Assembly (NCBI GenBank): GCA_944384825.1
Contig: CALWUT010000020.1
Span: forward strand, 1 to 38,851
DNA: 38,851 nucleotides
Origin: an uncultured Clostridia bacterium
GTDB lineage: Bacteria; Bacillota; Clostridia; Oscillospirales; Acutalibacteraceae
Reading direction: 5' to 3'
Shown: positions 30,332 to 38,851 of the stretch, piece by piece
How the letters are laid out: each line of letters starts with the position of its first letter
How positions within the stretch are numbered: the first letter of the stretch is position 1
Notes under the pieces: model-generated
Databases searched by the model: none
Told to the model about the DNA's origin: nothing
Seen by the model: only the letters and a program-made list of their open reading frames with translations
Made by a program: the position numbers and the translations under genes

Positions 30332-31444
30332 CTTTAAATCCCCACTTCAATATTTTATAGTGAAATTCATGTAAAATTCAGAAAAATCGTATTTACACAA
30401 ATTTCAAAACTGTTTTAGTTTAAAATTGAGTAAATGTCAAGTAAGTAATTTTGTTCATAGTAATAGTAATTTATATTTTACATATTTACAACTGTCTTAT
30501 ACAATAAGTAATATAGATTTGAATGAAAGGTGTAAGGTGAGACATGCCTGGCTAAAAATCTTAAATTAAAATCAGTTAAAGCATCTCTTGATTTGTCTCA
30601 AAATGATGTGGCAGAGGCTCTTAGGGTAAGCAGACAAACCACTATCCGCCCAAACAAATAAAAATCTTGAACTCACTAAAATTCTCTCTTATTATGTATT
30701 ATTTCTATTTTCTAAAAATATCTAATTTTGAATGTACCCAAACTTCTTCTCCGCTTGAGACGAATTCGATCCCTTCAATATCAACCAGTGAGAAGGATTG
30801 AAAATTAACCCTCCGAAAGAAATTTTTTCAACTGTTTCTCATGTGATGAGTTTGAGTATCACTCTAACTTCGTGTCCGGTGGCGACGCATTTCAAAAATA
30901 CGAAACCAGCGATCCTAAATTGTGTAAGAGGGGTAAACATTAATGCTTTCCGCAAAAATACTTATAAAAACGAAAAACACATCTATCGCAATTTTCAGAA
31001 GATGTGCGTGCTTTTAAAATACTCAAAAACAGTTTAGATATATGCAAAAAACGCCCTCAACAAATTTCTTGAAAACTGATGGGTTTATTTTATAGTAAAA
31101 CATAGAAAAAGCGATATCTGCTCCATCACAAGACTTAAAAAAAATTTTGAAATGTATACCGCTTTTCATTTCCTTATAACATATTATTGCGTGAAAAATT
31201 TATACTTGAATAGTTATTTGTTACCGAGTGAAAAACTTGGTAAATTTTTTAGTTCTGCTGAATTAATTTTTTAATCTAAAAATATAGAATAGTCGTGTCT
31301 TCTTTGTCAATTTGAACTATAATACTTTAAGTAGTAACAATCTACTCTTAATATCCTGTATTTGAAGAACGTATTTACGGCGATGAAAGTGTAGCATTAA
31401 GCATTTTATATTCTTAATCATTTACTTTTAATTATCCTAAAACT
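30332..31444. other. Decayed intergenic region with gene relics
   Basis: No intact gene is seen in this 1.1 kb. It holds a truncated XRE gene (30544-30661). On the minus strand at about 30722-30925 lies an interrupted frame with FLKCVATGHEVRV, which faintly recalls DUF951 proteins, but the match is weak. The rest is AT-rich with several stops in every frame. Confidence 0.5.
30544..30661 (+). pseudogene. Truncated XRE regulator
   Basis: The frame AKNLKLKSVKASLDLSQNDV, then AEALRVSRQTT, matches the start of the short Firmicutes XRE regulators (usually about 65 residues). It is cut after the recognition helix. The original ATG is separated by an apparent 4-base insertion (ATG-CCTG-GCT), and AAGGTGAG lies just upstream. 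Confidence 0.6.
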
Positions 31445-32203
31445 TTAATTATTAGAATAATCAAGTTTATTACTACTTTGATTATTTTTTTGTAGTTTAA
31501 TGTACTTGTATTTAGTTAAGCCATTTTTCAAAAATATATCCTTTACGCGTTCAGAAATAAATATCCTTCTTAATGTTTTACAATCAGAACATATATCAAA
31601 GTTATCAGGAATTTTATTAGGATCTAATTTAGATTCAAAGTAAACTAAGCGTTTCACATTTACCTTCCATAAATTATTAATAACTTCGTTTGTTGTACGA
31701 TTTATTGAGTACATAGGTATATATTCTACATCTATTACTCCGATTTTATTTAATTCTTGTTTTATGTTATCCGTTATTACTAATCCTTCAAACTCACGCA
31801 TACCATTTGTATCTTTTATTACAAATATATCATTTGTATCGTCGTTGTTAATTACTTCATAATGATTTACTGATGAGTAGTTACAGCTAAAGCATCTAAT
31901 TATATTTAGTAAAAGTGCTTTTTCATTTCTGTTTATTTTAGAAAGTGCTAACAATAATTCGGAAGTTATTAATTTATCATCTAATAAATTAACATTTCTT
32001 ATAAGACTATCAATAGTTACATTTAAACTTTTTGATATTTTTATAATAGTTTCTAAACTTGGTATCTTTTCTCCTCTTTCAATTTGTCCGAGAAAATTAG
32101 TTGAGATTTCAGATTTTTCTGCAAGGCAAGCTTGTGTCATTCTATTTAAAATTCGTTCTTCTCTAATTCTATTGCCTAGATGCTTATAGTCCATATTTTC
32201 CAC
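31445..32203 (-). CDS. XRE regulator with C-terminal immunity-like (DUF1629-like) domain
   Basis: This 252-residue protein has an N-terminal helix-turn-helix (RIREERILNRMTQACLAEKS, then STNFLGQIERGEKIPSLETI, about residues 12-57). A linker follows, then a domain with FVIKDTNGMREFEGLVIT and a late CSDCKTL and RIFISERVKDIFLKNGLTK. The last segment resembles DUF1629/Imm11-type immunity proteins, which bear a similar SERVK-xx-F pattern. If correct it couples DNA binding to a toxin-sensing or immunity fold. The HTH is firm; the second domain is tentative. It stands alone upstream of tRNA-Ala. Confidence 0.8.
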   Translation of the reverse strand: MENMDYKHLGNRIREERILNRMTQACLAEKSEISTNFLGQIERGEKIPSLETIIKISKSLNVTIDSLIRNVNLLDDKLITSELLLALSKINRNEKALLLNIIRCFSCNYSSVNHYEVINNDDTNDIFVIKDTNGMREFEGLVITDNIKQELNKIGVIDVEYIPMYSINRTTNEVINNLWKVNVKRLVYFESKLDPNKIPDNFDICSDCKTLRRIFISERVKDIFLKNGLTKYKYIKLQKNNQSSNKLDYSNN

Positions 32204-32505
32204 CCCTGTGTATTATATTATTTAAAATATTTAACAATATAAACATGACATAAGGCTTAATTATATTGACTATAAGTGTTAGTATTTAATTTATTCATGC
32301 TCAACCGCTCAACAGGAAAAAATCAAGATTGAAGTAAACTCATAAATGATTAAAACCAGGTAATCTGATGTTTAAGCTTAATAATATCGATTAAATTCTT
32401 TTCCATTACATTGATTTACTAAATAGTTTGTAAAAAATATTTATAAAAACATGAAAATAAGCTACATGGATATTTTAAAATTTAATAACCATGTAACTTT
32501 AAGAT
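32204..32505. other. Intergenic, no gene seen
   Basis: About 300 AT-rich bases between the XRE-type gene and the tRNA-Ala gene. I see no ORF with a ribosome site and no clear promoter for the leftward gene beyond AT-rich sequence. Confidence 0.5.
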
Positions 32506-32581
32506 TGGTGGACTTAAGGGGATTCGAACCCCTCGCCTCCGCATTGCGAACGCGGCGCTCTACCAAATGAGCTATAAGCCC
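32506..32581 (-). tRNA. tRNA-Ala (anticodon CGC)
   Basis: The cloverleaf is complete over 76 bases with CCA encoded. The acceptor stem GGGCTTA/TAAGTCC contains the G3-U70 pair that marks alanine tRNAs. The anticodon loop TTCGCAA gives CGC. The T arm is GAGGGGTTCGAATCCCCT. It is not the source of the remnant at 28668, whose anticodon is GGC and acceptor differs. Confidence 0.95.
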
Positions 32582-33473
32582 ATAACATTGTTTTATATTC
32601 TTTCCCCTTAATTTTACATTTGCTTTTTTGTTTTGTCAACTTAATTTTTAAAAAATTAACGTTTTTTTAATTATTCTTATTTTTATAAAACTGACTTAGG
32701 ATATAACTTATGTATGGTTGTAAAAGTAAAATATAGAAGATTTTTTATCATCACAGAGAAAAAATAATAATCCTGTTTCATGATACTGATGCAATACTTT
32801 AAAATTCTAAAGGTTATAAATAAACTTTGGTTACAACAATTATTTAAAATCGCATTAAATTAAAAGTTCTGCAATTTAACCACCTGAAAGAAGAGTAAAA
32901 AATCATTGTGAACGGAATACTGGAATGTTATAGAAACGCAAAATGGAAAGGAAGAAGAACAATGTAAATTTTAATTATAATCAATCCCGTATTCATAGCG
33001 TAGAAATCTCTAAAATTTATAAGTAAAGGTTGAATTTTGTATTCTCACCAAGTGGTAAAAGGCTTGACAAAATTTATAAGATAAGATATATTATAGCAAA
33101 TGTGTTGAAGAAGATAAAAATCAAAAAATAGCAAATGATTAAATTTACAATCTGTATTTTTTTACAAGAATATTACAGTAAATCTGTCAGTTACAGCTGT
33201 GGAAATAGCAAAACAAAAGTTTCGAGTATCTTTTTTCAGTAATGAAATATTGCTATAGCAGTACATATTAATTTAACAGATATTTTAAATAATAAAGAAC
33301 ATAGTTATCTTTTTAAGTTAAATACATATATAAGCTCGTCAAATTATTTCCCGAAATCTCCTAAACTTTTTTGTAAAGCGGATATACGATGTTTTTTGAG
33401 TTACAAGCTTAGGCAGTCTTGGTAAAAGCTTTTAAGTTAATTTCCAAGAGTAAAATATTAAAGAAGGTGTAAT
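32582..33473. other. Long intergenic region
   Basis: Nearly 900 AT-rich bases without an intact gene. A strong promoter lies at 33064-33092 pointing right. A stretch near 32900-32960 has coding-like composition but is interrupted in all frames. Confidence 0.5.
33064..33092 (+). promoter_or_regulatory. Near-consensus promoter without adjacent gene
   Basis: TTGACA, 17 bases and TATATT. The next gene in this direction starts about 380 bases later (C39-like protease), so it implies a long leader, a lost gene or a small RNA. Confidence 0.65.
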
Positions 33474-34220
33474 ATGATGAAAAAATTTATCTGCTTTTTG
33501 GCAATTATATTTATTGGAAGTACTCTGAATCCCAACATTATGGCTAATCAAGAAGAAACTAATATACAAACTGAAAAGATTATAAACGTACCATATATAA
33601 ATCAAGACGAAATTGTTTCAGGTTGTGAAGCAGTATCCGCTACAATGCTTTTACAATATTACGGATATGAAATAACGGCAAAAGACTTTACAGATCAATT
33701 TTTGATTAAAAAAGATTGGTATATAACTAAAAATAAGAATAAAATAATTTATGGCCCTGATCCTAATTCAGCTTATTCAGGCAATCCGTATAAAAAAAGC
33801 GGAGAAAATTGTGGTTTTGGATGTTATGCACCTGCACTCACAAAATCATTAAATAAAGCTTTAGATAAACAGACTCATGAGGCAATAGTTACAACTGGTA
33901 CATCACTTAATGATATTTTAGAAAACTATGTTAACAAAGATATTCCTGTAATTATTTGGGCAACCATGGATATGAAACGTGCAAAAAAAGGAATGTCATG
34001 GACAATAAATTATACTGACGAAAATTCAGTATATAATAAAGGAGATAAATTTACTTGGGTAAGCGGAGAGCATTGTCTGGTTTTAGTAGGATACGATGAA
34101 GACAATTATCGTTTTAACGACCCTTATAAAAATCACGGATTGATTTCTTACAAAAAGAATATTGTAGAAAAACGTTTTACGGAACTTGGTAATCAGTCAG
34201 TAGCTATTTTAAAAAAGTAA
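33474..34220 (+). CDS. Secreted C39-like cysteine peptidase
   Basis: This 248-residue protein has a signal peptide (residues 1-24, KKFICFLAIIFIGSTLNPNI with cleavage near MAN). The mature protein is a C39_2-type papain-like fold: VPYINQDEIVSGCEAVSATM holds the catalytic Cys51, SGEHCLVLVGYD holds His200, and YRFNDPYK holds Asp216. All three catalytic residues are present. It lacks transporter domains, so it is a free-standing exported protease or amidase-like enzyme, not a bacteriocin exporter. The start is ATG after AGAAGGTG, with two adjacent ATG codons possible. Confidence 0.87.
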   Translation: MMKKFICFLAIIFIGSTLNPNIMANQEETNIQTEKIINVPYINQDEIVSGCEAVSATMLLQYYGYEITAKDFTDQFLIKKDWYITKNKNKIIYGPDPNSAYSGNPYKKSGENCGFGCYAPALTKSLNKALDKQTHEAIVTTGTSLNDILENYVNKDIPVIIWATMDMKRAKKGMSWTINYTDENSVYNKGDKFTWVSGEHCLVLVGYDEDNYRFNDPYKNHGLISYKKNIVEKRFTELGNQSVAILKK

Positions 34221-34229
34221 TAATCATGT

Positions 34230-34324
34230 TTAATAAAGCTTTATTAACTTTTATTTGTATTAATTATAAGGATTAAATTTTTTAAAATTTTCTAGTCTTC
34301 TTCAGAAAAAGCTGAAAGCTTTTT
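34230..34324 (+). terminator. Terminator hairpins after the C39-like gene
   Basis: A perfect 18-base palindrome TTAATAAAG/CTTTATTAA (34230-34247) is followed by T-rich sequence. A second hairpin AAAAAGCT-GAA-AGCTTTTT (34306-34324) is a better intrinsic terminator. Confidence 0.6.
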
Positions 34325-34693
34325 GCTTTGTGTATATTCTCTTGTTTAGTAATCTAATTTTGTGTAATCATTTTTCTATATTATATTTATACATGAGGTG
34401 GAATTTCTTTATAAGCTCTTTCTATACCATACAGCTAAAGACAAATACTTGTTGTGTATATACAGCATCCCTGCAATTCAAATTAATGGTTTGATTTAGT
34501 CAAAAAACTGTTATTAAGGGGCACCGATACAAAACGCTTCAAGAGCGGCGGTTGCAAGTGATAATATAGACGCAAATATCTGATTTAAGGGAGCCTTTAA
34601 GCTTTCTTGAAGCATAATAGGTTAATTGCACACTTACAATTCGGATGAAATGACTTAGATTTAAATATTTTAACTCTATTTTTCTAAATTAAG
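34325..34693. other. Intergenic, no gene seen
   Basis: AT-rich sequence with a more GC-rich patch near 34518-34600 (CACCGATACAAAACGCTTCA and following) that is not an ORF and does not fold into a tRNA. I cannot assign it. Confidence 0.4.
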
Positions 34694-34720
34694 AACTCCA
34701 CTACTCATCGTAGTGGAGTT
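34694..34720. terminator. 11-bp hairpin after tRNA-Tyr
   Basis: AACTCCACTAC, a TCATC loop and GTAGTGGAGTT form a perfect 11-bp stem. It lies 6 bases after the 3' end of tRNA-Tyr on the minus strand and probably terminates the Thr-Tyr transcript. Confidence 0.75.
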
Positions 34721-34726
34721 TAATTA

Positions 34727-34811
34727 TGGTGGGAGATGGTGGATTCGAACCACCGAAGCGTGACGCAACAGATTTACAGTCTGCCCCCTTTGACCGCTCG
34801 GGAAATCTCCC
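34727..34811 (-). tRNA. tRNA-Tyr (anticodon GTA)
   Basis: An 85-base tRNA with encoded CCA and the long variable arm of bacterial tyrosine tRNAs. Acceptor GGGAGAT/ATCTCCC, anticodon loop CTGTAAA giving GTA, T arm GGTGGTTCGAATCCACC. It lies 15 bases downstream of tRNA-Thr in one unit. Confidence 0.96.
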
Positions 34812-34826
34812 AAATAATTTTTTTAA

Positions 34827-34902
34827 TGGAGCTGGTGAAGGGACTTGAACCCCCGACCTATTGATTACAAATCAATTGCTCTACCAACTGAGCTACACCA
34901 GC
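34827..34902 (-). tRNA. tRNA-Thr (anticodon TGT)
   Basis: A 76-base tRNA with encoded CCA. Acceptor GCTGGTG/CACCAGC, discriminator U, anticodon stem ATTGA/TCAAT with loop TTTGTAA giving TGT, D arm with AGCTCAGTTGGTAGAGC. First gene of a Thr-Tyr pair. Confidence 0.96.
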
Positions 34903-35177
34903 CCACGTTTACTTATTGCACTAATTAGTATAGCATTATAATTTTGATATGTCAACTACTTATTTAATCTTGTTAAATTTAGATAATTTTACACTTTGAT
35001 TTCAATTCTAATAATCAATTTAGATAAATCATTTATAATAATTAACATAAGTTTTTAGTGAGTTTTAATATCATCTTGTGGCAGCAAGTCATATATTGTA
35101 TTAGTAATATTTAAAGATAATTCTAAAACAACTGGAAAAATTTCAAATTGCATCTGATTAAATTAAGGGGGAATTTT

Positions 35178-35705
35178 ATGTTGAAAAGTAACCAGCGTTT
35201 ACTTAATGATTTTAACGAGCTTTCATTTTATACCGTAGAAAAAGGTGATACTCTAAGAGGGATAGCTCAGAAAGTTTTAGGAGATCCGGAAAAATTTCGT
35301 AAGATAATGGAGCTTAACGGTCTTACTCAACCTGTCATTTTTCCGGGACAAATTTTAAGAATACCTGAAAATGTAAATTCAAATATAGTAATTTACAGAG
35401 TTAAAAGAGGAGATAAACTATGGAATATTGCGGAAAAATTTTTAAATTACGGACCTCGCTATGAAGAAATTATGAGTTTAAATGGTTTAACTAATGATAT
35501 GATTTATCCAGGTCAGATTTTAAAAATTGCAGTAGATGAAACTGTTTCTCCTGTAACTTATAATGTTAAACCAGGGGATACGTTGTGGAAAATAGCAAGA
35601 GAGTTTTTGGGAGATGGCAAACGCTATATGGAAATTATGAAAATAAACAATCTGGAAAATGGAGATTTAAGAGTAGGACAAAAACTTCATTTGCCTAAAA
35701 TTTAA
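35178..35705 (+). CDS. Triple-LysM protein without signal peptide
   Basis: The protein (175 residues from ATG 35178, after AAGGGGGA) is built almost entirely of three LysM domains: FYTVEKGDTLRGIAQKVLGD, IYRVKRGDKLWNIAEKFLNY and TYNVKPGDTLWKIAREFLGD, each closing with a PGQ(I/K)L-type strand (VGQKL in the third). LysM binds N-acetylglucosamine-containing polymers such as peptidoglycan. No signal peptide, lipobox or membrane segment is visible, so it may be released by another route, act inside the cell or spore, or have an unusual export signal. It stands alone upstream of alaS. Confidence 0.9.
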   Translation: MLKSNQRLLNDFNELSFYTVEKGDTLRGIAQKVLGDPEKFRKIMELNGLTQPVIFPGQILRIPENVNSNIVIYRVKRGDKLWNIAEKFLNYGPRYEEIMSLNGLTNDMIYPGQILKIAVDETVSPVTYNVKPGDTLWKIAREFLGDGKRYMEIMKINNLENGDLRVGQKLHLPKI

Positions 35706-36013
35706 AGTTGCTTAATAAAATGCAGAAAACTTTTATAGACATTTATAAAACAATAAACCTAGATTTTTGATTTTTAATTCAGAAATTTGGGTTATTTATT
35801 TCGTAAAAAGAATTTTGTAAGTAATAAATTTTAGATTGAGCATTATAGAAGGTTTACTAATCTTTTCCATATTGAATTTATAATTTAAATTACAAGGATA
35901 TATTTTAATTTATTATTTTCTAAATTTTAATAATATTTTATTTTTTAATTAAAAAGTAGATTTTACAAATTAAACTTTATGGAATTTTTGTAGAGTATTA
36001 AAATTGTTTTTTA
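35706..36013. other. Intergenic before alaS
   Basis: Very AT-rich. An imperfect hairpin AATAAACC/GGGTTATT around 35750-35800 with T-rich flanks may terminate the LysM transcript. No ORF and no T-box elements are seen. Confidence 0.45.
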
Positions 36014-36042
36014 TTGATTATGTTTTTCCTTTCTTCTATAAT
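36014..36042 (+). promoter_or_regulatory. alaS promoter
   Basis: TTGATT, 17 bases and TATAAT, 42 bases upstream of the alaS start. The leader is too short for a T-box riboswitch. Confidence 0.85.
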
Positions 36043-36083
36043 AAAATAAAAATGATTGGCCTAACAGTTAAAGGAGAAATAAT

Positions 36084-38660
36084 ATGAATAAATTGTCTTC
36101 AGCGGAAATAAAGAATAAATTTATAGATTTTTTTAAAAGTCATGGTCATCTTCAAATAAACGACTCATCTATTATTCCTAAAAATGATCCTACTCTTTTA
36201 TTTATAAATTCCGGTATGGCACCAATAAAAAGCTATTTTACAGGAGAAGAGCAGCCTCCGTGTCCTCGCCTTTGCAACGTTCAGCCTTGTATAAGAACCA
36301 TCGATATCGATTCTATTGGAGATAAACATCATTTAACAAGCTTTCAGATGTTAGGCAGTTGGTCTTTCGGAGATTATTTTAAAGAGAAAGCAATAGAATT
36401 AGCTTATAAGTTTTTAACTGAGTATCTTAAAATTCCGGAGGAGCGTTTGTATGTTACGGTTTTCTCCGGAGATAAAGAAATGGGACTTTCATTTGATGAA
36501 GAAGCTTATAAAGCATGGAAAAGGGTTGGGGTACCGGAAAGCAGAATAGTAAAATGCGGAAAAGAAGATAATTTTTGGGGGCCTACTGCAGAAACAGGAT
36601 CATGCGGGCCTTGCACAGAAGTATTTTATGACACCGGAGACGGATTAGAGTACGTTCCCGGAGGAGACTTTGATACTAAAAATAGGTATATAGAAATATG
36701 GAATGCAGGCGTTTTTATGCAGTTTAATAAAAATGCAGATGGAACATTCAGTAGATTAAGATTTAATAGTGTGGATACCGGTGCTGGGCTTGAACGTCTT
36801 TCAATGGTGCTAGGAGGATATAAAAGTGTTTATGAAACCGATTTACTGTTTCCGATTAAGAAATGTATTCTCCGAGAGTTAGAAAATTCTCATATTCTTC
36901 CGGAAAAAGATTTGCTTATTCTTACAGATCATTTGAGAACTATATCATTGATACTTTCGGAAAAAGTAGTTCCTTCTAATGAAGGAAGAGGATATGTTCC
37001 AAGGAAGCTTATCAGAAGATGTATGATGATAATTTCTAAGCATAAAGTAAGAAATTTTGACTTTGCCAAAATTGTGAAATTCATACTTGAAAGTTATTAT
37101 GAGTTATTTCCTAATTTTAACAGAAATTTTGATTTTATACTTAAAGAGTTGAAAAATGAACATGATCAGTTTAAAAAAGTTTTATCAAGCGGCATTGAAA
37201 GACTGGAAAGCATTTTTTCTTCAAGTAAAGAACTATCGGCAAATGATGCTTTTGATCTTGTTACTACTTATGGCTTTCCTTTAGATTTAATAAAACAATA
37301 TTTAGAAGAAAAAAATTTTATTTTAGATGAAATAGGATTTGAAAATAAAATAAAAACTCATAAAGAAAAATCCAAGAATTTAAATTCAGAAAATGCTCGC
37401 AATGAAATCAGAGAATTGTTTGAGCTATTGAAAACATGTAAGCCTACTTTATTTAGAGGATATGAAACCTTAGAATCTGAAGCGAACGTGATTCATATAA
37501 TTAATAAAAGAGAAATAATAGAAAAAGCTGTTCAAGGAGAAGATATTTGTCTTGTATTAAATGAATCCTGTATGTACGCTGAGTCGGGAGGACAATGCGC
37601 TGATACTGGATATATTTTCAATGAACACTTTAAAATGCAGGTAGGAGATGTGCAAAAAACATCTTCAGGAGTATTTGCACATTTTGGAACTATTGAATTT
37701 GGTGAGTTAAATGAAGGTATGAAAGTTAGAATTAAAGTCAATAAGTTAAGAAGAAAAGAAATTTCGGCTAACCATACTGCAGTTCATCTTCTACAAAGCG
37801 CACTTAGAAATATATATGGCAATGATATTCATCAAGCAGGGTCAAAAGTCGAAGATGAAAAACTTCGCTTTGATTTCAATTATGATAGTACATTTAAAGA
37901 AGAAGAAATAGAAAAAATTGAACAATATGTAAATGAATATATTAGAAGCAACTTTGATAGAAAGGTTGAGGTAAAAGAACTTTCCGAAGCTTTGAAAAGC
38001 GGTGCAATTGCACTTTTTGAAAGTAAATATAGAGATAAAGTTAGAGTAGTATCGTATGGAGATATTTCAAGTGAGCTCTGTGGAGGAACACATATTGAAA
38101 AAACAGGAGATATAGGCTTATTTATTATAGTTTCTGTTGAAGGAATTGGTAAAGGATTAAAGCGTATTACAGCTATTACGGGAAAAGAAGCATTAGATTA
38201 TGTTCAAAATCTTAGGAGGAATATAAATACTATTTCTAAAACTTTAAAAGTAAAGCCTGAAAAAATTATTGAAAAAATTTCTTCAGATATAAGTAAAAAA
38301 AATATCGGAAAAGAAGATAAAAAGTTTTCATTAAGCGAGAAAGATTTAATATATATAAATACTTCGCTAAGTGTGAAGCTAGGATATTTAATTTCAAAAG
38401 AAGTAAATAAAAAATTAAATAATGAAGTACTAAAAATTGCAGATGAAATAGATGGAATCGTAGTTTGCATTGCAGGTGACGAAAAAAAGCAAATAATTAT
38501 TGCAGTAGGAAATAAAATTTCAGAAAGACTTAATGCGAATGAATTGATAAGTAAATTAATGAATTTAGTAAATGGAAAAGGTGGAGGAAATAAAAGAATT
38601 GCTACTGGAGGAACTTCAACGAACACACAAATAATAATAGAAAATTTGGAAAATATTTAA
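36084..38660 (+). CDS. alaS: Alanyl-tRNA synthetase
   Basis: This 858-residue enzyme charges tRNA-Ala. The class II aminoacylation core occupies about residues 1-430: motif 1 region FFKSHGHLQINDSSIIPKND, motif 2 around TSFQMLGSWSFGDYFKEKAI, and a motif 3 region with DTGAGLERLSMV. The editing domain has the zinc-type HTAVHLLQSALR and CGGTHIEKTGDIG. The C-Ala domain ends in GKGGGNKRIATGG. The N-terminus is divergent from the Bacillus type (for example GEEQPPCPRLCNVQPCIRT), a form I associate with some Clostridia, without being able to confirm it. It starts with ATG after AAAGGAG. Confidence 0.97.
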   Translation: MNKLSSAEIKNKFIDFFKSHGHLQINDSSIIPKNDPTLLFINSGMAPIKSYFTGEEQPPCPRLCNVQPCIRTIDIDSIGDKHHLTSFQMLGSWSFGDYFKEKAIELAYKFLTEYLKIPEERLYVTVFSGDKEMGLSFDEEAYKAWKRVGVPESRIVKCGKEDNFWGPTAETGSCGPCTEVFYDTGDGLEYVPGGDFDTKNRYIEIWNAGVFMQFNKNADGTFSRLRFNSVDTGAGLERLSMVLGGYKSVYETDLLFPIKKCILRELENSHILPEKDLLILTDHLRTISLILSEKVVPSNEGRGYVPRKLIRRCMMIISKHKVRNFDFAKIVKFILESYYELFPNFNRNFDFILKELKNEHDQFKKVLSSGIERLESIFSSSKELSANDAFDLVTTYGFPLDLIKQYLEEKNFILDEIGFENKIKTHKEKSKNLNSENARNEIRELFELLKTCKPTLFRGYETLESEANVIHIINKREIIEKAVQGEDICLVLNESCMYAESGGQCADTGYIFNEHFKMQVGDVQKTSSGVFAHFGTIEFGELNEGMKVRIKVNKLRRKEISANHTAVHLLQSALRNIYGNDIHQAGSKVEDEKLRFDFNYDSTFKEEEIEKIEQYVNEYIRSNFDRKVEVKELSEALKSGAIALFESKYRDKVRVVSYGDISSELCGGTHIEKTGDIGLFIIVSVEGIGKGLKRITAITGKEALDYVQNLRRNINTISKTLKVKPEKIIEKISSDISKKNIGKEDKKFSLSEKDLIYINTSLSVKLGYLISKEVNKKLNNEVLKIADEIDGIVVCIAGDEKKQIIIAVGNKISERLNANELISKLMNLVNGKGGGNKRIATGGTSTNTQIIIENLENI

Positions 38661-38735
38661 AGTGATAATTTTATAACAAATATTAATTACAAAATTGTAG
38701 AAAGCTAACAAGTAAAAAAAATTCAAAAAAAGGTA

Positions 38736-38768
38736 TTGACAAAGATAAAAGGGGTGTGCTATTATAAT
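38736..38768 (+). promoter_or_regulatory. Strong promoter of a probable rRNA operon
   Basis: TTGACA at 38736-38741 is followed by TATTAT at 18 bases or TATAAT at 21 bases, with TG just before TATTAT as in extended -10 promoters. A GC-rich start region (GGCGC) follows, typical of growth-rate controlled rRNA promoters. Confidence 0.75.
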
Positions 38769-38771
38769 AAG

Positions 38772-38851
38772 GCGCTAAGGGAACAAAAGATAAAGCGCAA
38801 TGGACCTTGAAAATTAAACAACGCAGAATGTAAGAAGTTAAGTTGTAAACT
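38772..38851 (+). other. rRNA leader with hairpin and boxA-like element
   Basis: GCGCT/AGCGC forms a small stem (38772-38798), then GGACCTTGAAAATTAAACAA closely resembles the boxA-containing leader found before Firmicutes 16S rRNA genes. No rRNA is inside the window; one is expected just to the right. Confidence 0.65.

Noticed and set aside
30798-31037. A 79-codon plus-strand ORF
   Set aside because: It lacks a ribosome site and the composition is not protein-like; the opposite strand shows slightly better, but broken, coding similarity.

Overview
The window is strongly AT-rich and uses Firmicutes-style Shine-Dalgarno sites and sigma-A promoters (TTGACA-17-TATAAT). It reads as a low-GC Gram-positive chromosome, probably an anaerobic Clostridia relative. 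It carries a decaying siphovirus prophage (1 to about 28.4 kb), a scarred junction (28.4-31.4 kb) and host genes (31.4 kb to the end).

Prophage late region, leftward, described in transcription order from 19.5 kb down to 1: a ParB-like gene, then a 7-deazaguanine cassette (dpdA-like, queC-HAD, queD, queE, folE), terminase small and large subunits, a Fic moron, portal, SPP1 gp7-type minor head protein, a hicAB pair standing where scaffold and the front of the capsid gene should be, a capsid remnant, head-tail connectors, major tail protein, tail chaperones gpG/gpGT with a T_TTT_TTC frameshift site, tape measure, Dit, tail endopeptidase-like protein and a receptor-binding or fibre protein cut by the window edge. 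FolE, QueD, QueE and QueC make preQ0 from GTP. A DpdA-type transglycosylase would put it into phage DNA, which protects against restriction.

The middle (19.5-22.7 kb) is a cargo block: YefM/YoeB, Phd/RelE, a secreted Cys-rich peptide, an XRE regulator, a candidate type I toxin with an antisense RNA, and a DUF2442/DUF4160 pair. The early region (22.7-28.4 kb) holds a DUF1492/ArpU-like late regulator, RusA, a DnaC-like loader, a broken replication initiator with iterons inside it, SSB, a DUF1071 annealing protein, Gp157, small zinc proteins, and a CI-like repressor divergent from the early promoter.

The prophage looks defective. The capsid gene is truncated, scaffold is absent, and several genes (capsid, small terminase, ParB-like, replication initiator, a 39-residue ORF) carry single-base shifts, nearly all in short A runs. 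These could be real decay or uncorrected sequencing indels. The junction holds a degraded tRNA-Ala 3' part and a tyrosine-integrase tail.

Host side: an AAA+ ATPase with a Sec signal peptide, a transcription factor with a C-terminal sensor-like domain, tRNA-Ala(CGC), a secreted C39-like protease, tRNA-Tyr and tRNA-Thr, a triple-LysM protein without signal peptide, alaS with its promoter, and at the right edge the promoter and leader of a probable rRNA operon.
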